A stretch of 64,000 nt of DNA. It comes from Spirochaetota bacterium (GTDB lineage: Bacteria > Spirochaetota > UBA4802 > UBA5368). Position 1 is the stretch's first letter. The number at the start of each line of letters is the position of its first letter. The stretch covers positions 62,001 to 126,000 of the forward strand of contig SCSX01000093.1 of NCBI GenBank assembly GCA_004297825.1, given 5' to 3'. The notes under the pieces were generated by a model. It saw only the letters and a program-made list of their open reading frames with translations. It did not search any database and was not told where the DNA came from. The translations under genes and the position numbers were made by a program. Shown one piece after another: positions 25,392 to 34,543 of the stretch.

Positions 25392-25539
25392 CGCCCGCCA
25401 AACCACCCCCGGGATACTTACGTTTCAGTACGTTCTTTTCTTGAACACATCGTGTAAATAGCCGGAAAACTGCGGGCCAGTCCCCCGGAAAACCGGAATG
25501 ATGCCGAATAGACACCCCACAAAGGCGGCGGAATCCCTG

Positions 25540-25610
25540 ATTCTTCACGATAATTTCGTCCAACAAGCGGAAAACTCCAGGGGGAAGCGTGGGCCACAGG
25601 AATCCCGGAC
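25540..25610 (-). pseudogene. Fragment similar to the C-terminus of the TetR regulator at 35679
   Basis: Minus-strand codons read PTLPPGVFRLLDEIIVKN and match PALPPELFRLLDEIIARN, the end of the TetR protein encoded at 35679-36392, at 12 of 18 positions by eye. There is no stop at the equivalent place and no upstream TetR body, so it is a small remnant. Confidence 0.35.
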
Positions 25611-25632
25611 CTCCTGATCGCCTTAATTCTTC

Positions 25633-25800
25633 GTTGACTTTTCATCACCGTTATGCACAATCTGTTGAACAGCAGGGAGGCCGTGTTGCCGGGGCTTTTG
25701 AAAAAAGTGCGGATTAGGATATCCGCAAATTTTAAGCCCTTTGTCTGGAGCTTTTTGACGGTGAAGGGCAGCTGCTTTGAAGAGTACACTGCCGAGTAGC
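25633..25800. repeat. Interspersed repeat, copy 3 (diverged)
   Basis: Bases 25633-25739 align without gaps to 15820-15926. The adjoining hairpin core is kept in altered form: GCCCTT pairs with AAGGGC here, where copies 1 and 2 have GCCCTCC and GGAGGGG. It fills the 510-bp gap between the YlbF-like gene and the LuxR-type gene. TTATGCACA at the left resembles a DnaA box. Confidence 0.55.
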
Positions 25801-25902
25801 TGGTTTATGGCGGGGGAGTCCGGCTGGAAAGAAGACGCGGTATGCTGCATCATAATAATTGACACCGCCGGACACGGGTGGTACTACATACCGGCGAAAG
25901 CG

Positions 25903-27147
25903 ATGAATATAATTGTTACCGCATATCTGATCACCGCCTTCATATGCCTTGAAAGCGCCGTGAGCATCTACCGCATGAACCCTCAGTCGCGGCTAAACCG
26001 GATATACACCCTGCTTGCCGCTTCCTTTACCGTATACTCGGCGGTGATGATCCAGTTCCTCATATCGTCCGACGAGTCCGCCTGCATGGTATGGTATCGG
26101 GTATTCGCGTTCATGGCCTGCTTATTCACCATGCTCGGCGTTCGATACTTCCTGGAGCTTACCGGAGCAGTGTCGATTACCGGGAATCGCTCCGTGATTG
26201 CTTCTCTCTACCTGCTTCCGTGTGTCTTCGCGCTTCCTGCGATGTCCTTCGCGCCCGTCGTTTCGGGATTCACCAGGACGACATGGGGCTGGGAAATCAT
26301 TATGAAGGATTCCGTTTGGGCGAAATGCTTCTTTTCCTACCTGCTGGGCTGTTACGGCGTGTGCGTGGCGCTCGCGATACGCTGGCGCCTGGTTGCCGAA
26401 AAGGATCACATTAAAAAACAAGCGACGGTGATCGTCCTCTCCGGCCTTGCCGGCGCGGCGGGGATGCTGCACCTGTTTTTCTCTTCACTCCATTCGGGAG
26501 CGTTGAATTCCGACGCCGGGATCCATTTCTATAACCTGTTTTGCCTGCTGACCTTCGTGCTTGGTATCCGCTTCGCCATCATCAGGTATAGGCTCATGAC
26601 GCTCGTTCCCGCCAATCCCGCCGTGGAGCTTTTCGCCGGCATGCACGACGCGATATTCGTCACGGACGCCACGGGGGAAATCGTTTTCACGAACGATAAC
26701 GCGGGATGCAGCGGGAAGCCGGGACCGGGCTCCACGATCTACGATTTTTTCTCCCCCGGGGAGACGTTGAAAAATCAGGCCGAGGAGCTGATCGCGGGAC
26801 GCCCCCTGCTCCAGCCGGTTTCCGTCGCGCCATACGGTCAAAGCCGCGGCAATACAGCGGCGGACGTCTTCCTGCACGGCATAAAAAACGAAATTGGCGA
26901 GTTGATAGGCTTCATGTTCATCGCGCGCGAGAACAGGGGGCTGGGTGACATCCAGGAGCGCTTCCAGCTGACAAACCGGGAGCTCGAGATCGCACTTCTA
27001 TTAAACGACGGCCTCTCGGCCCGGGAAATATCCGCGGAGTGCGATATAGCTCTCCCCACCGCGAAGACCCACATCCACAACATCTACCGGAAGACCGGGC
27101 TGCGCAACCGGGTCGAGATATCAAACCTGCTGAATAAAAATACGTGA
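25903..27147 (+). CDS. Membrane-bound LuxR-family transcriptional regulator
   Basis: From the ATG at 25903 the protein has 414 residues: about seven transmembrane helices (MNIIVTAYLITAFICLESAV onward to about residue 235), a PAS-like part (AVELFAGMHDAIFVTDATGE) and a C-terminal LuxR helix-turn-helix, LTNRELEIALLLNDGLSARE with IALPTAKTHIHNIYRKTGLR. It may sense a membrane signal and bind DNA directly from the membrane. The frame is open back to 25777, but that part overlaps the repeat and looks non-coding. The target genes are unknown. Confidence 0.8.
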   Translation: MNIIVTAYLITAFICLESAVSIYRMNPQSRLNRIYTLLAASFTVYSAVMIQFLISSDESACMVWYRVFAFMACLFTMLGVRYFLELTGAVSITGNRSVIASLYLLPCVFALPAMSFAPVVSGFTRTTWGWEIIMKDSVWAKCFFSYLLGCYGVCVALAIRWRLVAEKDHIKKQATVIVLSGLAGAAGMLHLFFSSLHSGALNSDAGIHFYNLFCLLTFVLGIRFAIIRYRLMTLVPANPAVELFAGMHDAIFVTDATGEIVFTNDNAGCSGKPGPGSTIYDFFSPGETLKNQAEELIAGRPLLQPVSVAPYGQSRGNTAADVFLHGIKNEIGELIGFMFIARENRGLGDIQERFQLTNRELEIALLLNDGLSAREISAECDIALPTAKTHIHNIYRKTGLRNRVEISNLLNKNT

Positions 27148-27294
27148 AGGACAACCTGCTCCTTCGATCAATCTACTACGCTGGTTCGCTCGTTTCCTCT
27201 CACTACACCGTTCGATGTATTGCCCAAAGCCCCCCGATTTGGTTATTATGCCCGCCATATAACCGCCCCAGAGGCGATTTACACGGAGTGTACA

Positions 27295-27876
27295 ATGAAA
27301 AAACGGACTAGCGCGCTATTACTGTTGCCGATCGTATTGTTTTTCATGGGCTGCAGCGGCGGAAGTGATGATCCCGCCGTCGATTATACATTGAATTATG
27401 ACGGAGATCCGCATCAACCAAATGGCATGGGAGGGATGGGTGACGACATTGAGTGCCTGGTTTATTTCAACGCCGCCAAATTGGCTTCCTGCGAGGGAGG
27501 TGATCTTTCGGCGATTAAAATCTGTTACTGCGATTTCAGCGGCAATCCGGATACTAAATTGCATAATGTGAGGATATATGGTACCGGAACCACTATCAAT
27601 CCAGGGACAATCCTTTATCAACATGATCATACACTGGTCAAAGGGTGGAATACCATAACCCTGGCGTCTCCCGTTCCGATCACCGCACTGACGGAAATCT
27701 GGGCAGGGTTTTCGGTGTTTTGCAGCGACGGAGTGGGCCCAAACCCGCCCGCAGACTGGCCCGTGTCCCGCGATAACGAGGCGAATGTTCCCGGTATTAA
27801 TTTCTTCAATATGGGAGGACCGTATTCTGAGCTTACGGACTACAACTTCAATGTGCGGATTGTAGTAACCAAATAA
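27295..27876 (+). CDS. Lipoprotein of unknown function
   Basis: The 193-residue protein has a lipoprotein signal MKKRTSALLLLPIVLFFMGC followed by SGGSDD, which favours membrane attachment. The mature part looks like one beta-sandwich (VRIYGTGTTINPGTILYQHD, LTEIWAGFSVFCSDGVGPNP) with five cysteines. Similar jelly-roll modules occur in secreted proteins, but I cannot name the family. GGAG precedes the ATG at 27295; the earlier ATG at 27220 would hide the lipobox. It is convergent with the next gene. Confidence 0.7.
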   Translation: MKKRTSALLLLPIVLFFMGCSGGSDDPAVDYTLNYDGDPHQPNGMGGMGDDIECLVYFNAAKLASCEGGDLSAIKICYCDFSGNPDTKLHNVRIYGTGTTINPGTILYQHDHTLVKGWNTITLASPVPITALTEIWAGFSVFCSDGVGPNPPADWPVSRDNEANVPGINFFNMGGPYSELTDYNFNVRIVVTK

Positions 27877-27902
27877 GCGCGGAGTTTCAGGCCCGGTACT
27901 GC

Positions 27903-29459
27903 TTACCGCCGCGGAATATAGACAGCACCGGCCTTCATTCCGGAGCTCAGAAGGCCGGGAAGCTGCCTATAATCATCACATATCGCTATCAATACGCCGA
28001 AATAGGTGATGAGCGCCCTGTCGACCTCCGCGTTCCCCTTTACAAGGTAATACAGTCGGCAAAGGTTCTGCAAATTTTTCGCGGAGGGATTCACCCGTTC
28101 CGGGGGCGGAACGGAGATAAACGTCGAATCAATGAAATCAAGAAATGCCTTTCTGGGCAGGAGGAGGATCGTTTTCGTTTTACTGATGGCGGATTGCAAT
28201 TCCGAGATGGCGCCAAACCGGACATCGTCGTAGAGCCGGACCGGAATAAACCGGGCGCCGTACTCTCTGGACAGCTGACCGCAAAGCGCCCGTATCATGG
28301 TCTCCCGATTCCTCCGTATATCCCCGTCCGCCAGAAACACCTCCCCACTGATCCCGCGCAGAAAATCGCCGATCCCGGTTTCCGGTGAGTATACGGCTTT
28401 TTCCGCGTCAGAGTCCATATACCCGGAATAAATTTTCAGGGCTTTTTCAGTGAAATCGTAATAATTGGCGGACGCGGAATATGCCGCGTCAAAGCTGCCA
28501 TACAGGTCTCCCATGAAATGCTTGGAAAGGTAGGGCGTAAAACTGTTATAAAAGAGCTGAAGATACGGCGCGCTAATGGATACTTTCACGTCCTCCCGAC
28601 GGCACATTATTAATGCAAGGTAATTATCGATCAGTTCGAAGGGGCTGTAGGGAAACAGCACCACGTCCATTTTCCGGTTGAAATTGAGCCAGAACCTGTC
28701 CGCCGCCAGCGCATTATATCGTTTATCATACTGGATCAGGTCGAATGAAAAGGCGTGCAGGAATTCGTTGACGAATACGGGATAGTCGGTGATGTCGGGA
28801 ATCGTTATGGTACGGTTCCTGCTGGTGTACAATCCACCCGTTTCGCCGAAGGAAGCGGCGCTATAGTGTATCGTGACCTTCCTGAAAGGTTCATGGGACC
28901 GTCCGTCGATCCCGAGTTCCCTGATGAGCCTGTTCACTCTCTCTCCATACACCGGCAGTATGGCCGTCCCGATGTATTTCTCCAACTCCCCGAGCAGGGC
29001 GGTTACGGCCGGATCGTTCAGCAGTTCCCTGATGATGAACAGATAGGTATCGGCGGGGGCCACGCCGTCGGGATACATCAGGGAACCGAAGAGGTCTATT
29101 CCGCCGGGGCTCATACTTCTCTGGTAATTCGAATACGGGTTGCCGGCATAGCGGGATGATCGCTCGTGCCGGGCGAATACCGTGAAGTAATCGTCGGTGC
29201 CGTATTCCCGTGCTATATGCTCCCGGAGCCGCGCGACAATTTTTCCCGCGTGATCGTCCCGTGTAGTGACCAGCGAAACCGAGTACTCCTTCTGGAACTC
29301 AACCGCCTTGCACAGGGAGTAGAGCAGGTAGCCGCGGTTGAAGACATACTCTGTCTCGATGCCGGCGTGCAGCGGCGCCGGTGTCCATAGTGCCAGAACA
29401 ACCAGCGCACACCCGTAGATCGTGTGAAATCTTTCGCGCGCAGTTTTCATTATCACCAT
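27903..29459 (-). CDS. Exported protein of unknown function with a degenerate metalloprotease-like motif
   Basis: The 518-residue protein has a signal peptide (CALVVLALWTPAPLHAG). About residue 235 it has FVNEFLHAFSFDL, which resembles HExxH with the first His replaced by Asn. GGLYTSRNRTITIPDI just before it is like the strand that precedes such helices. The rest is helical. It may be an inactive relative of zinc peptidases (DUF4932-like proteins look similar), but I am not sure of the family. A second ATG three codons in (29450) is an equally good start. It lies downstream of the MCP gene on the same strand. Confidence 0.65.
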   Translation of the reverse strand: MVIMKTARERFHTIYGCALVVLALWTPAPLHAGIETEYVFNRGYLLYSLCKAVEFQKEYSVSLVTTRDDHAGKIVARLREHIAREYGTDDYFTVFARHERSSRYAGNPYSNYQRSMSPGGIDLFGSLMYPDGVAPADTYLFIIRELLNDPAVTALLGELEKYIGTAILPVYGERVNRLIRELGIDGRSHEPFRKVTIHYSAASFGETGGLYTSRNRTITIPDITDYPVFVNEFLHAFSFDLIQYDKRYNALAADRFWLNFNRKMDVVLFPYSPFELIDNYLALIMCRREDVKVSISAPYLQLFYNSFTPYLSKHFMGDLYGSFDAAYSASANYYDFTEKALKIYSGYMDSDAEKAVYSPETGIGDFLRGISGEVFLADGDIRRNRETMIRALCGQLSREYGARFIPVRLYDDVRFGAISELQSAISKTKTILLLPRKAFLDFIDSTFISVPPPERVNPSAKNLQNLCRLYYLVKGNAEVDRALITYFGVLIAICDDYRQLPGLLSSGMKAGAVYIPRR

Positions 29460-29528
29460 CTTTCGTATCGGAACCGGCCGTCCATCCGTAGACTGTAGAC
29501 CCCATCCCTGAAAGGCGGCGCCCGCTCC

Positions 29529-31106
29529 TCACTCGCCCGCGCCGGATGACGCCCGCTCGTCATGGTACGAGGTTATTTTATCCCTGAGGTCCCTGGACAT
29601 GGCGGCGATATCCTTCGCGTGTCCCGTGATGTCCTCGGCGCGGGAGGCATTGGCCTGGGAAAGCTGGTTGATATCGGTGAGCGTGTTCATGACCTCGATG
29701 GCCGCCGTCTTCTGTTCGATCGACGCGGTCGCGATCTCCCCGGCCCTCTCTTTCACGGTCTTCACCGCGTCGTGCGCCTTTCCCGTCGAATCGATCGAGG
29801 TCTCCATTGCCTCGTTGACGGCGGCGATCATGCTGTTAGATTCCTCGACCCCCGCCAGAATCTCGCGCATGACCTTCACGGTGTCCTGCACGCCCGACAT
29901 GCTCTTGACGACCTCGGTCTCGTTCTTGGCGAGGAGGCCAGCGATTTCCTTGACGCTCGCCGAGGTCTGGTCGGCGAGCTTCGCGATCTCGTCGGCGACG
30001 ACGGCGAAGCCGCGGCCGTACTCGCCCGCGCGGGCCGCTTCTATCGAGGCGTTCAGGGAGAGGAGGTTGATGCGGTCCGATATGTCGTTGATGATGCCGA
30101 GTATTCCTGTCATCTCCTTGGAGGTGGAACCGATCTCGCCCATGCTCGCGTCCATCCTTCCGATGGAGACCTCGCCCGCACGGGCCTTTTCGGCGATCAC
30201 GTCGGTTCGCGTGCGGGCGGCGGCGATCCGGGATTCCATGTCCCGCGCCAGTCCAACCAGGTCGTTCATGCGCTTCATGAGCGCGTCCATGAGCTCGGAC
30301 TGGCGCTGGGCGCCGGTGCTCACCTGCTCGGCACCGGAGGAAATCTCCTCCATCGTGGCCGAGATCTCTTCTATGGAAGAGGCCTGCCCCTGGATGTTGT
30401 CGGCGAACTGCAGGGCGCCCCCGGAGAGGTCCCGCGATGAATCGTCGAGCCGTGCGGATACGCCCCGCATTGACTGCATGAGGCCCGCGTTTATGCTGCG
30501 CTGCGCTCCCTGTTCGCGCTCCGCATCCTCGGCCCTGAGCCGCTTGGATGTCTGGTTGATGCGATTCATCATGAGGGCGATGATCACCGAGATGATGAGG
30601 GTGATGCTCATCGAAGCGATGATGACGTTTCGCATGGCAGGGTCGACGATCGCCGACGTCGTGACCGAGTAAACGACGAAGACCTCCGCGATTACGGAGA
30701 CGACGATCAGCACCCACTGCCGGCAGAACAGCAGGGAAAACAGTATGGGCATCATGAATGAAAACTCGCTGACCAGGAAGCGCTGCGCCGAACCGGATGC
30801 TTCGTTCACCCTGGCATTTACGACCAGGCAGCCCAGCACGCCAAAGGCCAGGATGGCCGCCGCAACATTATAAAAACCCCGCGCGACGAGGAACAGGCTG
30901 ACGAGCAGTATCATGATTATCGAGAAAATAATCAGGTTCAGCAACTGAAACAATCCCTGGGGAACGAGAATGTTCATGACGGCGACGAACACGACCAGGA
31001 TCGGGATAATAATCATGAAGAAATACCATATCACCCGCACCCTCCCTCGGAGATCATACGATTTCGGATCATATCTCTCGAGTATGGCGCTAGCTCCGAA
31101 CTTCAT
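29529..31106 (-). CDS. Methyl-accepting chemotaxis protein
   Basis: The 525-residue protein has about six transmembrane helices in residues 25-190 and no large periplasmic domain. A coiled signalling domain (about 200-510) follows, with the CheA/CheW-binding tip IEAARAGEYGRGFAVVADEI and AKLADQTSASVKEIAGLLAK. The helical membrane part resembles those of the two hybrid kinases here (pattern IIIPILVVFVAV and VARGFYNVAAAI). It likely reads a membrane-linked signal to steer swimming. GGAGGTGACTC precedes the ATG. No other chemotaxis gene is present in the window. Confidence 0.92.
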   Translation of the reverse strand: MKFGASAILERYDPKSYDLRGRVRVIWYFFMIIIPILVVFVAVMNILVPQGLFQLLNLIIFSIIMILLVSLFLVARGFYNVAAAILAFGVLGCLVVNARVNEASGSAQRFLVSEFSFMMPILFSLLFCRQWVLIVVSVIAEVFVVYSVTTSAIVDPAMRNVIIASMSITLIISVIIALMMNRINQTSKRLRAEDAEREQGAQRSINAGLMQSMRGVSARLDDSSRDLSGGALQFADNIQGQASSIEEISATMEEISSGAEQVSTGAQRQSELMDALMKRMNDLVGLARDMESRIAAARTRTDVIAEKARAGEVSIGRMDASMGEIGSTSKEMTGILGIINDISDRINLLSLNASIEAARAGEYGRGFAVVADEIAKLADQTSASVKEIAGLLAKNETEVVKSMSGVQDTVKVMREILAGVEESNSMIAAVNEAMETSIDSTGKAHDAVKTVKERAGEIATASIEQKTAAIEVMNTLTDINQLSQANASRAEDITGHAKDIAAMSRDLRDKITSYHDERASSGAGE

Positions 31107-31252
31107 GAGTCACCTCCAGGAAAGTGAAAAAAGGGAGTTGCCAAATAGACTATCAAACGCTATCATATTGTCAAAATAAAATCAACCTTTAATACCCGGC
31201 GCGTGTAAACAATGTGCACCGGCAGGAGCACGGATGCAGAGCTCATCAGAAA

Positions 31253-31290
31253 AACTTCGGGGGCTTTTTGCCGGGGAGGGCAGCGTCATT
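31253..31290. repeat. Fragment of the interspersed repeat core (copy 4)
   Basis: CGGGGGCTTTTTGCCGGGGA followed by GGGCAGCG matches the 3' half of the hairpin core of copies 1-3. It touches the stop codon of the ankyrin gene at 31286. Confidence 0.35.
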
Positions 31291-32149
31291 CAAGGATTCG
31301 TTCAATCTCTTTGCGTTTTTGTTTCTTCGCGAGTCCAAGCGCCGTTTCGCCATCGTTGTTCTTGATATTCATATCAGCGCCGTTATCGACAAGCAGTTTT
31401 ACAAGGCCGGGATTCCCCTGGCCGACCGCAAGCATAAGGGCCGTCATGCCATCATATTTTCTGCGCACATTCAGGTCGGCCTTGTGCCCGATGAGAAGTT
31501 CGACGATTTTGCTTTTGCCGTCGTTCACGGCGAGCATTAAAGCGGTCATACCCTCGCTGTAAAGCTCGGACCCGGTCGTTCCGTCGCCCGTGATCCTTGC
31601 CGATGTGTCTGCCCCGTGTTTCAGGAGCTCCTCGGCGATATCGGCCCGCCCGTTTTCACAGGCGTATATGAGAGCGGTTTTCCCGTTCGGCGAAACACGC
31701 ATATTCACATCGGCCTTATTCTCCAGAAGGTACTGCGCGATGCCGAGATATCCATGGTTCGAGGCGAGCATAAGCGGGGTCAGTCCTTTGCCCCGGAACA
31801 TAGGACCACGCGCATTTACGTTCGCTCCCTTTTCCACGAACAGTTTCACCATTTCAAGCATTCCCCTGGAAGACGCGTAGAGAAGGGGCGTCATTTCACT
31901 TTTGCCGACACCCCGTCGTTTCGGGAACCTGTCGTCCGCGTCAAACCCGGCATTCAGGAAAAGCTCTACTGTTTTCCTGTCTCCCTTGTCGATGCGATCG
32001 AAGAGTTCGTAGGCGTCAAAGTCGATTCCCATCAGCCGAATTTCTTCACGATACTTTTTCTGCTCGGCCGTTCCGCCGCAGGCAACGCAGAGCGAGAGCA
32101 TGGCGATAATAATGAGACGCGTTAATGATCGAAAAAGCGCACGGTCCAT
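31286..32149 (-). CDS. Ankyrin-repeat lipoprotein
   Basis: The 287-residue protein begins MDRALFRSLTRLIIIAMLSL followed by CVACGG, a lipoprotein signal. Six or so ankyrin repeats follow with the usual GxTPLhxA pattern: MTPLLYASSRGMLEMVKLFV, GLTPLMLASNHGYLGIAQYL, KTALIYACENGRADIAEELL, MTALMLAVNDGKSKIVELLI, MTALMLAVGQGNPGLVKLLV. Ankyrin repeats bind proteins; the target is unknown. GGAGG sits before the ATG at 32149, so the earlier ATG at 32179 is unlikely. It is probably anchored to a membrane facing the periplasm. Confidence 0.85.
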   Translation of the reverse strand: MDRALFRSLTRLIIIAMLSLCVACGGTAEQKKYREEIRLMGIDFDAYELFDRIDKGDRKTVELFLNAGFDADDRFPKRRGVGKSEMTPLLYASSRGMLEMVKLFVEKGANVNARGPMFRGKGLTPLMLASNHGYLGIAQYLLENKADVNMRVSPNGKTALIYACENGRADIAEELLKHGADTSARITGDGTTGSELYSEGMTALMLAVNDGKSKIVELLIGHKADLNVRRKYDGMTALMLAVGQGNPGLVKLLVDNGADMNIKNNDGETALGLAKKQKRKEIERILE

Positions 32150-32227
32150 ACGAAACCTCCGGTTTAACTCAATCAGCAACGGAATATAGTATGCCCATTA
32201 TGAGATAAAATGCGTGGGTCACGATGA

Positions 32228-32746
32228 TTAAGGAGAGAGCCGCCATTCCCGATATGTTGCTTTTATGAAACGGGACTTTTTGATAAATCCTCGGATTTTT
32301 ATCCGGGGGCGGGTCCCGCCTCTCTTTTGGCGGTATGAGAAGGTAAGCTCCGGCAGGTCGGTTCCCGCTGTTTTTTTAAGGCAATACCCGCACAGGATGG
32401 CCCCTGCAATCGGTAGCAGCATCGCGGGCACCGGAAGATATACCAGAAAATATGACACGTGGCTCCACCTTGCCCCGGTGCGCGCCATTATCGTTAAAGA
32501 AGAAAAAATGAGGGCCAGCGTCATTAAAAGAATATATAGAATAAACGGCAATTTATTAAATGCGTTTTCCCGGGCAATCTGATCTTTTACCAAAAGTATC
32601 CATAAGACGATGGCGGCTAAAAGAAACAGCCACGAAAAAGCCATGAAAACGAAATAAAAGCTTTTCAGGCGTGTTACCGGGTTATGGAGTATATGTTTTG
32701 CCCCCATTCCTTGAATGGGAGGGATCGAACGACCCGAGTCAATCAT
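32228..32746 (-). CDS. Hypothetical membrane protein
   Basis: The 172-residue frame has three or so hydrophobic segments (FVFMAFSWLFLLAAIVLWIL, FILYILLMTLALIFSSLTIM, FLVYLPVPAMLLPIAGAILC) and a basic C-terminal tail (YRQKRGGTRPRIKIRGF). I recognise no family. There is no clear ribosome site at the first ATG; the Met at codon 14 is an alternative. It is AT-rich like its neighbours. Confidence 0.55.
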   Translation of the reverse strand: MIDSGRSIPPIQGMGAKHILHNPVTRLKSFYFVFMAFSWLFLLAAIVLWILLVKDQIARENAFNKLPFILYILLMTLALIFSSLTIMARTGARWSHVSYFLVYLPVPAMLLPIAGAILCGYCLKKTAGTDLPELTFSYRQKRGGTRPRIKIRGFIKKSRFIKATYREWRLSP

Positions 32747-32868
32747 GTTTTAAGGGAGAAGCTGAAGCCGGATTTTTTTTCTTCATTTATACAAGAAAAT
32801 GCATTATTTATTTAATAAAGGAATGACCGGAGACCTGGCGGGCTGCATCACATAAAGGAGTATTCGAC

Positions 32869-33525
32869 ATGCTGCATATAATCCTTGTCCTCACGCTTTT
32901 TTCACTGGTGGCCGCATATTTCTACTACATGGATTTCCGTTATCTACTAAACAGGCGGACCGCCCGGAAGGACCTTGCTATCACCGCAAAGATGCTGGGC
33001 CTTAAAAGAAAAGGCGGCGGCGACCTGGGGACCTACGAGGGAAGAATCGACGGCTATTTTGTGAAAATAACGGCCGACGAACGTACGAAGATCACGATCA
33101 TGCTGAAATCAAAGTGCGATGTGTGGCTGTTTCGCACTAGCTGGATGGAAAAGATTATCAACAGGAGCTCCATGAAGGATCCCTTTCCGGGCAGCGTACC
33201 TTTTATGTTCGGCAACGGGGACGCAAACGGGATATTCCATTACCAGTACGCGTCGAAACGCGTCGCGGAGGCCCTGTGCCGCGCCGACGCCTCGCTGCGG
33301 CTTCTCGGCGGGCTGGCGCGACAATGGCGATGGACCATGGGGCCGATGTCCCTCATATACGGGCAGATTTCGGCGAGCCCCTCGCGAGGCATGGGCCATA
33401 AATGCCACTCCATCACGGGCCGTCAGCTGAAGGAATACCTTCCCGGTCTTATCGCCCTGGCTAAGGTGTGGGATTCGCTTCCCGAACTGATCGGGGAGCG
33501 GCAACGGTTAGAAAACAACGTGTGA
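32869..33525 (+). CDS. Hypothetical protein with one N-terminal membrane helix
   Basis: The 218-residue protein begins MLHIILVLTLFSLVAAYFYY, a single membrane anchor, then a soluble mixed domain with KMLGLKRKGGGDLGTYEGRI and GYFVKITADERTKITIMLKS. This resembles small envelope proteins of unknown role. AAAGGAG lies eight bases before the ATG, so the start is well supported. No family was recognised. Confidence 0.7.
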   Translation: MLHIILVLTLFSLVAAYFYYMDFRYLLNRRTARKDLAITAKMLGLKRKGGGDLGTYEGRIDGYFVKITADERTKITIMLKSKCDVWLFRTSWMEKIINRSSMKDPFPGSVPFMFGNGDANGIFHYQYASKRVAEALCRADASLRLLGGLARQWRWTMGPMSLIYGQISASPSRGMGHKCHSITGRQLKEYLPGLIALAKVWDSLPELIGERQRLENNV

Positions 33526-33582
33526 AGATTGATGGAACATTTGGGTTCCCAATAGAGGACTATTGGAAAGAATCGGCATCTA

Positions 33583-34125
33583 TCAAGGCTGAATAGTTAA
33601 GTATTTTTTCTTTTCACGCAATTTTTGAATCAGTGTTACGACTAAAGAAATGATTCCCAAAACCAAAGGAACAATGCTTATAAGTTTCAACGTAAATATA
33701 AAGCCCGTAGTTACATCCGATGATTTTATTCGTGATCGCTCGGGGTTGTCGCCATCCACTGCAATGAGAATGGTATCTCCCTTATTAACTTTATCCGCAA
33801 GCCGCTGATTAACGATATTACTGCCCGTGTATTCTCTAAAATAATAATTGAAGCGGTAGTGCAACATGTGTTCGTAGAAATAACCGTCTTTGCCTTTGTT
33901 CGCTGTTTTCATTTTTGTTATCTTATCCGTTATAACACCCCGGACGGCAACGCCTTCATTGAGTAATTTCTCATCAGCGTTTTTTAGGTATACATGAACA
34001 GAAAAAATAATCGCGGCGGCCAGGAACATGCATACCTCAAATGAAAAGAAAGAAAATATTTTCGAACGCTGCGGTACTGCATTAGCAGAAGACCTGGCAG
34101 CATCACTTTCCGCTTTTATGTCCAT
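33583..34125 (-). CDS. DUF3592-like membrane protein
   Basis: The 180-residue protein has two membrane helices (FEVCMFLAAAIIFSVHVYLK and ISIVPLVLGIISLVVTLI) around a beta-rich middle with AVRGVITDKI, HYRFNYYFREYTGSN and GDTILIAVDGDNPERSR. That is the DUF3592 pattern: two helices and a small extracytoplasmic beta domain ending in a DP/DN-P motif. The function is unknown. A second DUF3592-type protein is encoded at 34808, so the area may hold a family expansion. It is AT-rich. Confidence 0.65.
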   Translation of the reverse strand: MDIKAESDAARSSANAVPQRSKIFSFFSFEVCMFLAAAIIFSVHVYLKNADEKLLNEGVAVRGVITDKITKMKTANKGKDGYFYEHMLHYRFNYYFREYTGSNIVNQRLADKVNKGDTILIAVDGDNPERSRIKSSDVTTGFIFTLKLISIVPLVLGIISLVVTLIQKLREKKKYLTIQP

Positions 34126-34543
34126 GAAGAATATCCCGCATCCTGAATTTTTATAATTACTGATAAACGCACGCTACAGAAAAATCCACTCCTCGCTCGA
34201 ATTCTCCCTTCATCGATCCGGGAAATTCCCTCAGCCGCGTAAACAGGTCAAAATTGCAGAAGTTACTTATCAGATGGTTTACACTATGCCCAGTATTTAT
34301 CCATTTAAAAACACAGTATCGCTTAATATCGATAGTGGATTTTTATACAACAACACTTTCCCGGGAATACTATCAAGAATGCCAATTGCTGTCGAACAGA
34401 AATTAATCCTTAAATGTCTGTCATCATTCTTCTCAGTCTTGGGATGATGCTTCTGATAGGGGGAATCAATATACTGGCGTTTCCAGGCGTCGTTTCAGGA
34501 CACATGAGGATGTTCTGAGTCTATTCATGACGGAATGATGAAT
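34126..34543. other. Gene-poor 418-bp stretch
   Basis: The stretch is AT-rich. It holds two short plus-strand frames, 34286-34447 (53 codons) and 34414-34518 (34 codons, one hydrophobic segment), neither with a ribosome site or recognisable family. I see no hairpin or RNA gene. Confidence 0.4.

Noticed and set aside
34414-34518. 34-codon hydrophobic frame, possible small membrane protein
   Set aside because: There is no ribosome site and the frame overlaps another short frame; kept only as part of the gene-poor stretch.
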